A stretch of DNA of 64,000 nt from an uncultured Rhizobiaceae group bacterium (GCA_937930845.1 CALHBJ010000007.1:124001-188000); one strand, 5' to 3'. Shown: positions 36,859 through 46,268, counted from the first letter of the stretch. Translations and numbers: made by a program. Notes: generated from the sequence alone by a model not told the origin.

Positions 36859-38243
36859 CGTTCGCCATTGACCACCGTATAGGTGGGTTCATACATCGTC
36901 ACCAATTCTTCACCGGCGGATGGATGCAGCGCCATTGTCCGGTCAAAATCAGCTTTCGTGCAGTTCATTTTCATCGGGATTGCCAGCAATTGAGCCATTT
37001 CACCGGCATCGCTGCCAAGCACATGGGCACCCACAACCCGGTCGGTTTCCGCATCCACAATCAACTTCATCAGAATGCGCGTATCGCGCCCCGTCATTGT
37101 GTGCTTCATCGGTTTAAAATTCGCCCGAAAAACATTGAGTTTATTGTATTTTTTGCCAGCTTCCTGCTCAGTCAAACCAACCGTGCCGATTTCAGGGTGA
37201 GAGAACACCGCGGTGGGTATTGTCTCGTGATCCGGCACGGCGGGTTTGCCCAGATATTCCGTGGAAACGAAACACATGGCTTCGTGGATCGCGACCGGCG
37301 TAAGCGGTTCACGATCAGTCACATCACCCACGGCCCAGATGCTGTCCACATTGGTGCGTGAATATTCATTGACCGGAATATACCCGCGATCATCGGTCTT
37401 CACTCCCGCAAGATCGAGACCCAAATCATGGGTCAGGGGCGTACGTCCAATTGCCAGCATGATCTGATCTGCTTCCAGAACTTCACCTCCAGAAAGGGTC
37501 GCCCTGCGAACGCCACCTGGTCCTTCCTCGATTTTCCCAATCACCTGCTGGGTGATGATTCTGATCCCACGCTTTTCATATTCTTCATGCAGAAGCTGGC
37601 GCAGATCCTGATCAAAATTGGAGAGGATTTCCAGGCCCCGGTAAATGATGGTCACTTCCGCCCCCAGACCTGCGAAAATGCCCGCAAACTCGATGCCGAT
37701 ATAACCGGCGCCAGAGATAACAATACGTTTGGGGAACTCTTTCAGATCAAACGCGGCATCAGAAACAATCGCCAGTTCATGGCCGGGCAAAGATTCATGC
37801 GGGTTGGGCGTACCGCCCACAGCGACCAAAATACGCTCGGCGGTGACAACCCGGTCTTCTGCCACCAAATACACATCATGGGGGCCCCGCAATGTGGCCC
37901 GGCTGTCAAACAGTTCCACATTGGCAGCATCCAGCCCCTTGCGGTACAGGCTTTCAAGCCGGGTGATTTCCTTCTCTTTGGAAGAAACAAGTTTGTTCCA
38001 GTCAAAACTCGTTTCGCCAACACTCCAGCCAAACCCTTCAGCATCTTCGAAGTGCTCCAAAAAGGTTGATGCGTAGACATAGAGCTTTTTGGGAACACAT
38101 CCGCGAATGACACAGGTTCCACCATAGCGGCTTTCTTCTGCGATACCCACTTTTTTGCCAAGCGCAGCGGTACGGCGAGCGGCGCGAACACCACCAGACC
38201 CACCACCGATTACAAAAAGATCGTAGTCATATGTATTGGACAT
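36846..38243 (-). CDS. gor: glutathione-disulfide reductase
   Basis: This NADPH-dependent flavoenzyme reduces glutathione disulfide. The 465-residue product shows the FAD site YDLFVIGGGSGGVRAARRTAALG, the redox-active pair in GGTCVIRGCVPKKL, and the NAD(P) site ISGAGYIGIEFAGIFAGLGAEVTIIYRG, where the Arg fits NADPH. The second FAD contact is SIWAVGDVTDREPLTPVAI, and the interface active-site motif is MALHPSAGEELVTM. ATG at 38243 is preferred over a start three codons earlier. The order gph/rpiA/DUF2059/gor is conserved in Hyphomicrobiales. Confidence 0.95.
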   Translation of the reverse strand: MSNTYDYDLFVIGGGSGGVRAARRTAALGKKVGIAEESRYGGTCVIRGCVPKKLYVYASTFLEHFEDAEGFGWSVGETSFDWNKLVSSKEKEITRLESLYRKGLDAANVELFDSRATLRGPHDVYLVAEDRVVTAERILVAVGGTPNPHESLPGHELAIVSDAAFDLKEFPKRIVISGAGYIGIEFAGIFAGLGAEVTIIYRGLEILSNFDQDLRQLLHEEYEKRGIRIITQQVIGKIEEGPGGVRRATLSGGEVLEADQIMLAIGRTPLTHDLGLDLAGVKTDDRGYIPVNEYSRTNVDSIWAVGDVTDREPLTPVAIHEAMCFVSTEYLGKPAVPDHETIPTAVFSHPEIGTVGLTEQEAGKKYNKLNVFRANFKPMKHTMTGRDTRILMKLIVDAETDRVVGAHVLGSDAGEMAQLLAIPMKMNCTKADFDRTMALHPSAGEELVTMYEPTYTVVNGERQGE

Positions 38244-38312
38244 CAGCCACAATGCACCGCTGGTTTGTCACCGGGCGCTCCCCATCACGTTAGTATTTAT
38301 TGCAAAGCCAAT

Positions 38313-38825
38313 TTACTGGTTCACGGGCCCAAGTTTTTCGATCACGTTTTTGCCCAGATCGCGCGTGATGCCATTGGCCCAAACACGTGCTGATTTGCTC
38401 AACTCACGGGCCAGGATTGGCGTACTTCCAAGGTATTTCTTACCCGTTGGCGAGTTGAAAAACGCCTCAATTTCATTCAGTTCCGCCTCACTGAATGCGT
38501 TGCCAAACAGGCGCGCCGCCTCGTCTTCCAATTGGCCGCGCCGGGACGCCAGCGCCAGCGCTTCCTGATCAACAACGTCGGAGATTTTACCGGCCTTGTC
38601 TGGATTGTTGGCAGAAAGACTGTTCTTCAATGTGCCGGATGCCCGCAGCAAAATGGAATCAAACGATTCAGTTGCACCAGTCGCAGCAATTGCAGAACGC
38701 GCTGCAGACAAATGGCTCTCGGAAAGCTCCTGAGCCGTCACGCCTGTTGGCGCAAATGTCAAAAATGTAAGGGCAAGCGCCGCGGCGGCGGATTTTGCAA
38801 GAGAAGGAATGTTGTTAAATGTCAT
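38313..38825 (-). CDS. DUF2059 secreted protein
   Basis: This 170-residue protein has a signal peptide (LAKSAAAALALTFLTFAPTGVTAQ). The DUF2059 core is FSEAELNEIEAFFNSPTGKKYLGSTPILARELSKSARVWANGI. The family is secreted and helical, of unknown function, and lies between rpiA and gor in many Hyphomicrobiales. It is 61 bases from rpiA and 69 bases from gor on the same strand, so all three may share a transcript. No catalytic residues are evident. Confidence 0.9.
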   Translation of the reverse strand: MTFNNIPSLAKSAAAALALTFLTFAPTGVTAQELSESHLSAARSAIAATGATESFDSILLRASGTLKNSLSANNPDKAGKISDVVDQEALALASRRGQLEDEAARLFGNAFSEAELNEIEAFFNSPTGKKYLGSTPILARELSKSARVWANGITRDLGKNVIEKLGPVNQ

Positions 38826-38886
38826 GTGTTCTATCGGCTCCAGTTTTGACGGCGCAAACAGCGGACCGTCCTCACTTTTAGTCAGA

Positions 38887-39585
38887 TTATTCAGATTTCG
38901 ATACCAGTCTTATTCCCTCAGCCGTTGCGATGATAGCGCGGCTGGCCATACCGTTGAACAGGCCGTGCTCAACAACACCGGGAATCGAGACCAGTGCATG
39001 CGCTAAACGGCTTGGATCATCAATACGGCCAAAAGATGCATCGACAATCAGGTGCCCCCCATCTGTGATGAAGGGAGTGTCATCTGCGTTTGTGCGTATT
39101 TTCAATTCACCGGAAAGACCAAGGGATTTGGCAATTTCTTCAATTTTCAGGATCGTTGACCGATGGCCGAATTCGTTCAGTTCAATTGGCAGTGGAAATG
39201 CACCCAGCGCAGGCACAAGCTTGGTGTCATCGGCGATGACAATCATGTCCCGGGACGCCGCAGCAACAATCTTTTCACGAAGCAAAGCCCCGCCGCCGCC
39301 CTTGATCAGGTTCAGGTGCGGGTCGATTTCATCTGCACCATCAATTGTCAGATCCAGTTGGGGGTGTTCGGAAAGTGAAGACAAGGGGATGTTGAGTTCG
39401 TGGCACAAATTGGCCGTTCGCACCGAGGTGGGCACGCCAATGATTTCCAGTCCATCAGCCACTTTGGAGGCAAGGGCACGGATAAAGGCGTTAGCGGTTG
39501 AGCCTGTGCCAATGCCCAGGCGCATACCATGGGTAACATGGTCGAGTGCGGCCTCGCCCACCGCGCGTTTGAGTTCTTCCGACAT
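38887..39585 (-). CDS. rpiA: ribose-5-phosphate isomerase A
   Basis: This enzyme interconverts ribose 5-phosphate and ribulose 5-phosphate in the pentose phosphate pathway. The 232-residue protein has [20 protein letters not shown] (phosphate-binding loop), [32 protein letters not shown] (catalytic Asp and Glu/Lys residues), [13 protein letters not shown] and [12 protein letters not shown] at 39585 is chosen over the frame start at 39603 because [15 protein letters not shown] is the expected N-terminus. It is divergent from gph, and an upstream gap of 170 bases holds both promoters. Confidence 0.95.
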   Translation of the reverse strand: MSEELKRAVGEAALDHVTHGMRLGIGTGSTANAFIRALASKVADGLEIIGVPTSVRTANLCHELNIPLSSLSEHPQLDLTIDGADEIDPHLNLIKGGGGALLREKIVAAASRDMIVIADDTKLVPALGAFPLPIELNEFGHRSTILKIEEIAKSLGLSGELKIRTNADDTPFITDGGHLIVDASFGRIDDPSRLAHALVSIPGVVEHGLFNGMASRAIIATAEGIRLVSKSE

Positions 39586-39755
39586 GCCCTGCCTTCGAGC
39601 CACATATGTGTTTGTGGCAATGCCGATAACACGATGATTACCGCCCTGCCACCTCTCAAAGACGGTTCATTGGTAATATCCTTGTGCAAGCTGGAACTTG
39701 CCGCCCGCTTCCCCTATTGCAGGGCAAAGATTTATCACCGCCAGAAACCAGCCCC

Positions 39756-40436
39756 ATGACACAATCCCACAGTCCCACCATTGTGTTTGACCTTGATGGA
39801 ACACTCGTCGACAGCAATCGCGATCTTGTGCCGGCCCTCAACCGAACCACGGCCATAGATGGCCTGCCGCCAATAGAACGCGCCCAGGTGGGGCATGTGG
39901 TGGGCAAAGGCGCATTGGCGATGATTTCCCGCGCTTTTGCCTTTCATGGGGTCGAACTGCCCAACGGCCGGGCACAGGAATTATTGCCGCATTTCCTGAC
40001 TTTCTATGAACGCCATATCGCCGATGAAACCGTGTTTTTCGATGGTGCCTTGCGTGCCATGGACGAATTACAGCGCCGCGGCTGGATCGTCGCAATCTGC
40101 ACCAACAAATACGAACACCTGGCGCGCAAGCTGATTGGCCTGCTCGACACCCCTTCGCGGTATGCCGCTATCACCGGTGGTGACACATTCGATTTCAAAA
40201 AACCGGACCCGCGCCACATCACTGAAACCATTGCCCTTGCCGGGGGAAATCCCACCTGTGCGGTGATGGTGGGTGACAGCATTAACGACATTGACGCGGC
40301 CAAATCCGCCTCATTACCGGTGATTGCGGTGGATTTTGGGTATACCGATATTCCGGTCAGCGAACTTGGACCAGACATCATCATCAGTCACTTTGATGAC
40401 CTGGTGAATGCGGCAGAACGACTATTGGGTAGCTGA
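39756..40436 (+). CDS. gph: phosphoglycolate phosphatase, HAD superfamily
   Basis: This enzyme hydrolyses 2-phosphoglycolate, formed by DNA repair or oxygenase side reactions. The 226-residue protein is a HAD hydrolase of subfamily IA. Motif I is FDLDGTLVDS with the nucleophile Asp, motif II is ICTNK, motif III is FKKPDP with the Lys, and motif IV is VMVGDSINDIDAA. The helical cap lies between residues about 18 and 85. ATG at 39756 starts MTQSHSPTIVFDLDG, while the open frame extends 24 codons upstream. It is divergent from rpiA. Related HAD enzymes could act on other phosphates, but the rpiA neighbourhood is typical of gph. Confidence 0.9.
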   Translation: MTQSHSPTIVFDLDGTLVDSNRDLVPALNRTTAIDGLPPIERAQVGHVVGKGALAMISRAFAFHGVELPNGRAQELLPHFLTFYERHIADETVFFDGALRAMDELQRRGWIVAICTNKYEHLARKLIGLLDTPSRYAAITGGDTFDFKKPDPRHITETIALAGGNPTCAVMVGDSINDIDAAKSASLPVIAVDFGYTDIPVSELGPDIIISHFDDLVNAAERLLGS

Positions 40437-40439
40437 AAC

Positions 40440-40462
40440 AGCGCAACTGCGCTCAAGTTTTT
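40440..40462 (+). terminator. possible weak terminator after gph
   Basis: A 5-bp stem AGCGC-AACT-GCGCT lies 4 bases after the gph stop and is followed by CAAG and TTTTT. The short stem and delayed U-run make it weak, but it lies between convergent genes. Confidence 0.35.
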
Positions 40463-40508
40463 GGGCAAGAACCCGCTGCGGCTTATCTGAAACTGAATAG
40501 CAGACAGA

Positions 40509-40940
40509 CTACGAAGTCATTGCCAGCTGAACTTCATCAGGATTGACGCCAAGCAGGCTGGCCACCCGTTCTACCAACAACACTTCGGTTTCGTGGAGCC
40601 TGCCATCGGCAAACACCATCTCCCACATGTGAGAGACCAGGATCAAAATATCCTTTTTGGACAGCCCCGATTTCAACACCTCGGCCATGCAAATCATCTC
40701 ATTGGCATCGGCATTGGATTGTCGCGCAGTCGCGATGAGATCTGCCGTTTCATTTTCCGTCAAATCGAAATCATCGGACAATATGCGAGAAAGCCGATCC
40801 AGCTCCTTGGGGTGGCTTTGGCCGTCAATGGGCATTACCATAAACAGGAATGTCGCAACGCTTTTACGAACCGAACGTTCGCTGCAATCGCTGCTCAATT
40901 GTACAATCTTTGATCGCACTTCGTCAAAGTCGTTAGTCAT
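40509..40940 (-). CDS. TerB-like protein
   Basis: This helical protein of 143 residues has the layout of the TerB tellurite-resistance/DjlA fold: VATFLFMVMPIDGQSHPKELDRLSRILSDDFDLTENETADLIATA and MVFADGRLHETEVLLVERVASLLGV. The two acidic stretches (PIDGQSHPKE and FADGRLHETE) match the metal-binding loops of TerB-type proteins. No other ter genes are near, so resistance is not implied. Stand-alone TerB domain proteins are common and poorly understood. ATG at 40940 is chosen over the longer frame to 40973. It is convergent with gph and divergent from the fumarase gene. Confidence 0.8.
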   Translation of the reverse strand: MTNDFDEVRSKIVQLSSDCSERSVRKSVATFLFMVMPIDGQSHPKELDRLSRILSDDFDLTENETADLIATARQSNADANEMICMAEVLKSGLSKKDILILVSHMWEMVFADGRLHETEVLLVERVASLLGVNPDEVQLAMTS

Positions 40941-41133
40941 CGTTGCGCGGCCCCCTGCTTTCCGTAAGGGCAATTAATGTCATGTCGATTGTATGTCAAT
41001 CGGCAGCATGTATGGGACACTAATCCACCAGCGGATATTTTCATGCCCGCCATGAACGTGTAACCAGCTTCTACACAAATTTAAACCAAATTCCCGATCA
41101 GCTTCGCATCCAACGGATAGGAAACTTGAACAA

Positions 41134-42768
41134 ATGTCAAAAACCCCGGTCATCAAAAGCGCTCATGTTGATATGTTCCCACTTGGGGATGATGAAACGC
41201 CCTATCGCAAATTGACGGGCGAACATGTCTCAACAGTGGATGTTCAGGGCAGAAGTTTTTTGCAGGTCGAAGCGGAGGGCCTGCGATTGCTGGCCGAACA
41301 GGCCTTTATGGACATCAACCATTTGCTGCGCCCTGGCCACCTGAAACAGCTGGCGGCGATTCTTGAGGATGAAGAGGCAACCCAAAACGACCGTTTCGTT
41401 GCATTCGATCTGTTGAAAAACGCCAACATTGCCGCCGGTGGTGTTTTGCCCATGTGTCAGGACACCGGCACGGCAATCATTATGGGCAAACGGGGGCGAC
41501 ACGTCCTCAGCGACAATGCAGACGAGGCCGCCCTCAGCCGTGGCGTCATGGATGCCTATGAGAAAAAGAACCTGCGCTATTCTCAACTGGCCCCGGTTTC
41601 CATGTTTGAGGAAACCAACACGAAGAACAACCTGCCCGCCCAGATTGATATCTATTCCGAAGGTGAGGACAGCTACAAATTTCAGTTCATCGCCAAGGGC
41701 GGCGGCTCTGCCAACAAGACATTCTTTTATCAGGGCACCCCGTCCCTGCTGACCCATGACCGGATGATTGATTTCCTTCAGGAGAAAATTCTCACCCTGG
41801 GCACCGCCGCCTGTCCGCCTTACCATCTGGCAATCGTCATTGGTGGCACATCAGCAGAACAATGCCTTAAAACCGTCAAACTGGCTTCAACCCGGTATCT
41901 CGATGAATTGCCCACACAGGGGTCAGAAACCGGCCACGCCTTCCGCGATCTGGAAATGGAAAAAGAGGTTCACGAACTCACCAGAAACATGGGTGTGGGT
42001 GCTCAATTTGGCGGTAAATATTTTTGTCATGATGTGCGCGTCATCCGCCTGCCAAGGCACGGCGCGTCCCTGCCTATTGGCCTGGGTGTATCCTGCTCGG
42101 CAGACCGACAGGCTCTGGGCAAGATTACCAAAGACGGCATCTTTCTTGAGCAGCTTGAAACCGAGCCGTCAAAATACATGCCTGACATTGATGAGACACA
42201 ATTTGATGGCGGCGTCGTGCCGATTGATCTGTCCCTGCCTATGAAAGATATTTTGGCAGAACTGTCCAAGCACCCGGTTAAAACCCGATTGTCCCTGACC
42301 GGCACAATCATCGTTGCCCGCGACCTGGCCCACTCGAAAATCCGCGCCCGGTTAGAGGCCGGTGAAGACATGCCCCAATATTTGAAAGATCATCCGGTCT
42401 ATTACGCTGGCCCCGCCAAAACCCCCACCGGCATGGCATCGGGTTCCTTCGGGCCAACCACGGCGGGACGTATGGATTCCTTTGTTGACCAGTTCCAATC
42501 GTTTGGCGGCTCCATGGTCATGCTGGCCAAAGGCAATCGTTCACGGCAAGTACGCGACGCCTGCAAACAGCATGGCGGCTTTTATCTGGGTTCAATTGGC
42601 GGCCCCGCCGCTCGGCTGGCTCAGGACTGCATCAAAAAGGTTGAAGTCGTGGAATATGAAGAATTGGGCATGGAAGCGATCTGGAAGATTGAAGTGGAGA
42701 ACTTTCCCGCATTTATCGTGATCGACGACAAGGGCAATGACTTCTTCAAGGAGCTTAATCTGGGATAG
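41134..42768 (+). CDS. class I fumarate hydratase (iron-sulfur type)
   Basis: This TCA-cycle enzyme interconverts fumarate and malate using a 4Fe-4S cluster. The 544-residue protein has the two fused domains of class I fumarases (FumA/FumB type). Candidate cluster ligands are Cys108 in [10 protein letters not shown], Cys227 in [24 protein letters not shown] and Cys321 in [12 protein letters not shown]. The C-terminal domain contains [34 protein letters not shown] and [20 protein letters not shown] at 41134 is preceded by AGGAAA. The enzyme is oxygen-sensitive in other bacteria. Whether a class II FumC exists elsewhere cannot be judged from this window. Confidence 0.94.
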   Translation: MSKTPVIKSAHVDMFPLGDDETPYRKLTGEHVSTVDVQGRSFLQVEAEGLRLLAEQAFMDINHLLRPGHLKQLAAILEDEEATQNDRFVAFDLLKNANIAAGGVLPMCQDTGTAIIMGKRGRHVLSDNADEAALSRGVMDAYEKKNLRYSQLAPVSMFEETNTKNNLPAQIDIYSEGEDSYKFQFIAKGGGSANKTFFYQGTPSLLTHDRMIDFLQEKILTLGTAACPPYHLAIVIGGTSAEQCLKTVKLASTRYLDELPTQGSETGHAFRDLEMEKEVHELTRNMGVGAQFGGKYFCHDVRVIRLPRHGASLPIGLGVSCSADRQALGKITKDGIFLEQLETEPSKYMPDIDETQFDGGVVPIDLSLPMKDILAELSKHPVKTRLSLTGTIIVARDLAHSKIRARLEAGEDMPQYLKDHPVYYAGPAKTPTGMASGSFGPTTAGRMDSFVDQFQSFGGSMVMLAKGNRSRQVRDACKQHGGFYLGSIGGPAARLAQDCIKKVEVVEYEELGMEAIWKIEVENFPAFIVIDDKGNDFFKELNLG

Positions 42769-42777
42769 GGCCAGCCC

Positions 42778-42792
42778 TTAACATTGGATTAA
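42778..42792. promoter_or_regulatory. perfect CtrA-type site TTAA-N7-TTAA
   Basis: TTAACATTGGATTAA has both TTAA half-sites at the spacing bound by the cell-cycle regulator CtrA in Caulobacter and rhizobia. It lies 56 bases before the ATG of the secreted-protein gene at 42848, a usual position over the -35 region. Chance occurrence of such a motif in 64 kb is possible. The intergenic position next to a gene start makes it credible. Confidence 0.5.
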
Positions 42793-42847
42793 GCCACTTC
42801 TGGCACCTTTCCCCGATGAGGGACATTTTGGGAAAGGGCATAATTCG

Positions 42848-43498
42848 ATGAAAAGTGCATTTATTGGAACGTTGATCGCAACGGCCACGGCATTGGGCGC
42901 GGTTGGCGCTTTTGCAGATACCAAGGGATCAACCGATCCCGTTGTGACAGGAACAGTCGCAAAGACCAAAGAAGAAAAGAAACCGGCCAAGGCCGTTGAA
43001 CTTTACCAGTACAAGAGCGTCATCAAAGATGATGGCACCATTTCTGTGGTTTTGGACGAGGACGGCAAGGTAGCTGGCGAACCAGCGCCCGACGTGATGA
43101 CCATTTTCGCGCCCAATGTGAAAACAACAGAACGGCTGTTGCACAGCCAGGACTGGTACATGACCATCGACCCCAATGGGCGTATTCACGGCATCTATAC
43201 GGTTCCGCGCAACACGTCCCTGCCCTCGACCACCCTTCGCGGGCTTGGTGAAGGCTATGGCATTTTGAAGGTCAATCCGCGCAGCTCTTTCTTTAAGGTC
43301 TTCCCGACCAAGCATCAGCTTGCTTCTCAGATCGCCACTTTTTCTGAAGCCGCACGCAGTTCCGTATGTGCTCAAAAGCAACGGCCCGAAACACTATCGG
43401 CCAATATGGATGTCAAACCAGGCTGGTCCGCCTCCGGGCGCATTCAGTTCAGCGCCACCTGGAATGTTGCTGATTTGTGCAAAAAACCCGCCACCTGA
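42848..43498 (+). CDS. secreted protein of unknown function
   Basis: This 216-residue protein starts MKSAFIGTLIATATALGAVGAFA, a typical signal peptide with cleavage after AFA. A Lys/Glu-rich linker follows (KTKEEKKPAKAVE) and then a folded domain with RLLHSQDWYMTIDPNGRIHGIYTVPRNTSLPSTTLRGLGEGYGILKVNPRSSFFKVFP. Two Cys (SVCAQ and DLCKK) could form one disulfide. I do not recognise a named family. GGAAAGGG precedes the ATG, and a perfect CtrA-type site lies upstream, so expression may be tied to the cell cycle. The next gene is an L,D-transpeptidase, which makes an envelope role reasonable but unproven. Confidence 0.8.
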   Translation: MKSAFIGTLIATATALGAVGAFADTKGSTDPVVTGTVAKTKEEKKPAKAVELYQYKSVIKDDGTISVVLDEDGKVAGEPAPDVMTIFAPNVKTTERLLHSQDWYMTIDPNGRIHGIYTVPRNTSLPSTTLRGLGEGYGILKVNPRSSFFKVFPTKHQLASQIATFSEAARSSVCAQKQRPETLSANMDVKPGWSASGRIQFSATWNVADLCKKPAT

Positions 43499-43698
43499 GC
43501 CATGCACAAGACTGAAAACATGCCACAGGCAGGGCGCTAAGCGTCCCGCCTTTTGCATATTTGTGACGCCAACCCCTTTTGCAACAACGGGTCTTGGTGT
43601 TAATATTTGGGCAGGGGCAAGTTTGAATCACTATTTCCACAGCGGACATCACAGCAATGATGCCGCAAACTTGAATCCAATCAAACGGCTGGAATCTC

Positions 43699-44343
43699 AT
43701 GAAAACCGCAATAAAATATACACTTAACCTGATTTTGGGGTTGGGAATTGCTGCAACTCTGACAATTGCCACCACCCCGGCACATGCTCTGGTTGAAGGA
43801 CAGCGCTACTACAATGAAAGCATTGGCAGTTGGCAGGTCTATCGCGCGCCAAAGCGCGGTGTGCGGCGCTATGCGTCCAACAAATCGCCCATTCCCAAGC
43901 GCAAAGTGCGCTACAAAACCTCCCAGCCCGCAGGCACAATCGTCATCAACACGGCTGAACGCCGTTTGTATTATGTGCTCGGCGGCGGCAAAGCCATTAA
44001 ATATGGTGTTGGCGTTGGCCGCGATGGGTTTCGCTGGTCTGGCAAGCACCGCATTACCCGCAAGGCAGAATGGCCAGGCTGGACACCGCCTAAGCGCATG
44101 ATCGCACGGGTGAAGCGCGAGACCGGCAAAACGCTTAAAGGATATTACCCCGGCGGCCCCAACAATCCGCTTGGCGCGCGTTCGCTCTATATTGGCTCCA
44201 CCATTTACCGCATTCATGGCACCAACCAACCCTGGAGCATCGGTAAGGCCATGTCGTCGGGCTGCATCCGGCTTGCCAATGATGATGTGACTGATCTGTA
44301 CAAGCGCGTTAAAGTCGGCGCCCGAGTGGTTGTGCTGAACTAG
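43699..44343 (+). CDS. L,D-transpeptidase (YkuD domain)
   Basis: This periplasmic enzyme of 214 residues has a signal peptide (KYTLNLILGLGIAATLTIATTPAHA). The YkuD domain runs from about residue 76 (PAGTIVINTAERRLYYVLGGGKAIKYGVGVGRDGF). The catalytic signature is IHGTNQPWSIGKAMSSGCIRLANDD, with catalytic Cys in SSGCIRL and the conserved His in IHGTN. Such enzymes make 3-3 peptidoglycan cross-links or attach proteins to the wall. In Hyphomicrobiales L,D-transpeptidases are numerous and linked to polar growth. ATG at 43699 is used. A strong hairpin follows at 44375-44405. Confidence 0.92.
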   Translation: MKTAIKYTLNLILGLGIAATLTIATTPAHALVEGQRYYNESIGSWQVYRAPKRGVRRYASNKSPIPKRKVRYKTSQPAGTIVINTAERRLYYVLGGGKAIKYGVGVGRDGFRWSGKHRITRKAEWPGWTPPKRMIARVKRETGKTLKGYYPGGPNNPLGARSLYIGSTIYRIHGTNQPWSIGKAMSSGCIRLANDDVTDLYKRVKVGARVVVLN

Positions 44344-44374
44344 CTTGAACATATAATATCTGACTGTATGAGTT

Positions 44375-44405
44375 CGGGGGAGCGGTTGAGATAACCGCTC
44401 CCCCG
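44375..44405. terminator. strong hairpin after L,D-transpeptidase
   Basis: A perfect 13-bp stem has CGGGGGAGCGGTT at 44375-44387 and AACCGCTCCCCCG at 44393-44405, with a five-base loop. ATTCATT follows rather than a clean U-tract. It lies 32 bases past the stop and most likely ends the transcript or protects its 3' end. Confidence 0.7.
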
Positions 44406-44466
44406 ATTCATTCCAGGCATTAGTCTGCTACCAGCACACCTGCTTTACCCCATTCTGGATTGCGCC

Positions 44467-45396
44467 ATGCACCGTTATTCGGCAAACACCACCGGCGCGA
44501 TTTACATGATGCTGTCCATGGCCGGCTTCGTGCTCAACGACGCCATGATGAAACTGGTATTTGCCCAGCTTGGCCTTTTCCAGGCCATAACCCTGCGCGG
44601 TGCCATGGCTTTTGTGCTGATGTTCCTTTTGTGCTGGCTCAGCGGCGGTCTCAGGCTCAGTCGCGGCATTGGTGAGACCATCGGGCAAAAAATGCTGATC
44701 TTGCGAACGATCGGTGAAGTGGGCGGCACGTTCTTTTTTCTAACCGCGCTCCAACACATGCCCATCGCCAATGTAACTGCAGTGCTTCAGGTGTTGCCGC
44801 TGACCATCACATTTGCCGCGGCCCTGTTTCTGGGTGAAAAAGTGGGCTGGCGCCGATATGGTGCCATCGCAGTTGGATTTGTCGGCGTGCTGTTTATTCT
44901 CAAACCGGGTACATCGGACTTCAACTTCTTCGCCATCTATGCGCTCATCGCCACTGGCTTCATTACAATGCGCGACCTTGCCACCCGTCAGATGCCGGAT
45001 TTTGTCCCCTCCACTTTCATCAGTCTGATCACGGCTGGAGCGGTTTTAGGTTTTGGTTTGTTGGGATCGCTTACAGAAACCTGGGTGGCCGTCGGCCCGG
45101 CTTCATGGGGCTTGTTAGCAGGTGCCGCTTCTATCCTGATGTGCGGCTATCTGTTTTCCATCCTGGCCATGCGCCACGGCGAGGTAAGCTTCGTTGCCCC
45201 GTTTAGATATTCAATCCTGCTATGGGCCCTGTTGATTGGCGCCTTCGTGTTCGATGAAATACCCGATGCATGGGCGCTCTTTGGCGCAGCGCTGGTTGTT
45301 GGCAGCGGATTGTTTTCGTTTCACAGGGAACGTTTATTGGCGAGAAAACTGGCGATATCCACTGCCTCTTCCGCCGCTTCTTCCTTGAGCCAGTGA
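44467..45396 (+). CDS. EamA/DMT superfamily transporter
   Basis: This is a ten-helix inner-membrane carrier of 309 residues with two EamA repeats. The first starts GAIYMMLSMAGFVLNDAMMKLVF and ends ITFAAALFLGEKVGWRRYGAIAVGFVGVLFILKPG. The second ends LLIGAFVFDEIPDAWALFGAALVVGSGLFSFHRER. EKVGWRRYGAIAVGFVGV is the typical repeat end. Members export metabolites or take up compounds, and the substrate is unknown. The C-terminal 25 codons overlap the end of the convergent LysR gene by 76 bases. The family differs in detail from the DMT gene at 9391-10248, so the two are not recent duplicates. Confidence 0.88.
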   Translation: MHRYSANTTGAIYMMLSMAGFVLNDAMMKLVFAQLGLFQAITLRGAMAFVLMFLLCWLSGGLRLSRGIGETIGQKMLILRTIGEVGGTFFFLTALQHMPIANVTAVLQVLPLTITFAAALFLGEKVGWRRYGAIAVGFVGVLFILKPGTSDFNFFAIYALIATGFITMRDLATRQMPDFVPSTFISLITAGAVLGFGLLGSLTETWVAVGPASWGLLAGAASILMCGYLFSILAMRHGEVSFVAPFRYSILLWALLIGAFVFDEIPDAWALFGAALVVGSGLFSFHRERLLARKLAISTASSAASSLSQ

Positions 45397-46268
45397 TAGA
45401 ATTGCGCCACACGCGGCAGGTCCATCATGTTTTCCGGCATCACGAAATAAAACCCTGCTCGCGCCCGCATGTAGGAATCAAATGGCGCGACCAGCCTGCC
45501 TGAACGAATGTCCCGCATGGCCAAAGACAGCCGCCCCAAAGTAATGCCTGCCCCATCTACCGCCGCATCCAAACCATGGTCGGCATGGTTGAACCGCGGC
45601 CCACGTTCGGTATCAATTCCAGTCCACCCCTGGGCGCGAACCCAATCTGTCCAACCGGCTGTCGCTTTCAAAAAGCGCGAGGAATCATCGTGCAGCAGGG
45701 TCACTTGTGAAAGATTTTCCCGGGTCAGTTCACCGCCCATCCGCTCCAGCAATCCGGGGCTACACAAAGGAACCGCAACCTCGTCAAACAGCGGCTCAAC
45801 CTTCAAATCAGGATAATTGCCGCTGCCGAACCGCAAGGCGCAATCCACCTCGTCAATATTGAAATCCACCAGTTTGAGACTGGCCGCGATACGCAGTTCA
45901 ATCTCCGGGTATGCATCAATGAATTTGTAGACGCGCGGCGCAAGCCATTTGGCCGCAAATGCCGGACCGCTGGAAACAACCAGCACATTGCTTTGCACCG
46001 TGCGTCCCAATGAACGCACAGCCCCCTGAAACCGTTCCAACCCCTCGTGGATGCCGGGATAAAGCCGTTCTCCCGCCTCAGTAAGCGCAACACTGCGGGT
46101 TTTTCGCATAAACAACGACACCTGAAGATGCTCTTCCAATTGTTTAATCTGATAGCTAAGCGCCGAAGGCGTGACAAATAATTCCTCGGCCGCATTTTGG
46201 AAACTCAGCAACCTGGCCGCCGCCTCAAATGCCTTAAGTGAATTCAATGGGGGCAGCCGATACGCCAT
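45321..46268 (-). CDS. LysR-family regulator, GcvA-like
   Basis: This transcription factor has 315 residues. The winged helix-turn-helix occupies residues about 8-66 (LNSLKAFEAAARLLSFQNAAEELFVTPSALSYQIKQLEEHLQVSLFMRKTRSVALTEAG), and the effector-binding domain starts near residue 92 (QSNVLVVSSGPAFAAKWLAPRV). The N-terminus YRLPPLNSLKAFEAAAR is of the GcvA type. ATG at 46268 follows GAGGT. It is divergent from a 47-residue ORF with a LysR-type box at 46290-46304, so it probably activates that gene and controls its own. This recalls VtlR/LsrB-type regulators of rhizobia and Brucella, which activate very small proteins. That comparison is by arrangement only. Confidence 0.9.
   Translation of the reverse strand: MAYRLPPLNSLKAFEAAARLLSFQNAAEELFVTPSALSYQIKQLEEHLQVSLFMRKTRSVALTEAGERLYPGIHEGLERFQGAVRSLGRTVQSNVLVVSSGPAFAAKWLAPRVYKFIDAYPEIELRIAASLKLVDFNIDEVDCALRFGSGNYPDLKVEPLFDEVAVPLCSPGLLERMGGELTRENLSQVTLLHDDSSRFLKATAGWTDWVRAQGWTGIDTERGPRFNHADHGLDAAVDGAGITLGRLSLAMRDIRSGRLVAPFDSYMRARAGFYFVMPENMMDLPRVAQFYHWLKEEAAEEAVDIASFLANKRSL

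Noticed and set aside
40509-40940. Tellurite resistance determinant
   Set aside because: A lone TerB-like domain without terZACDE genes does not support a resistance function.
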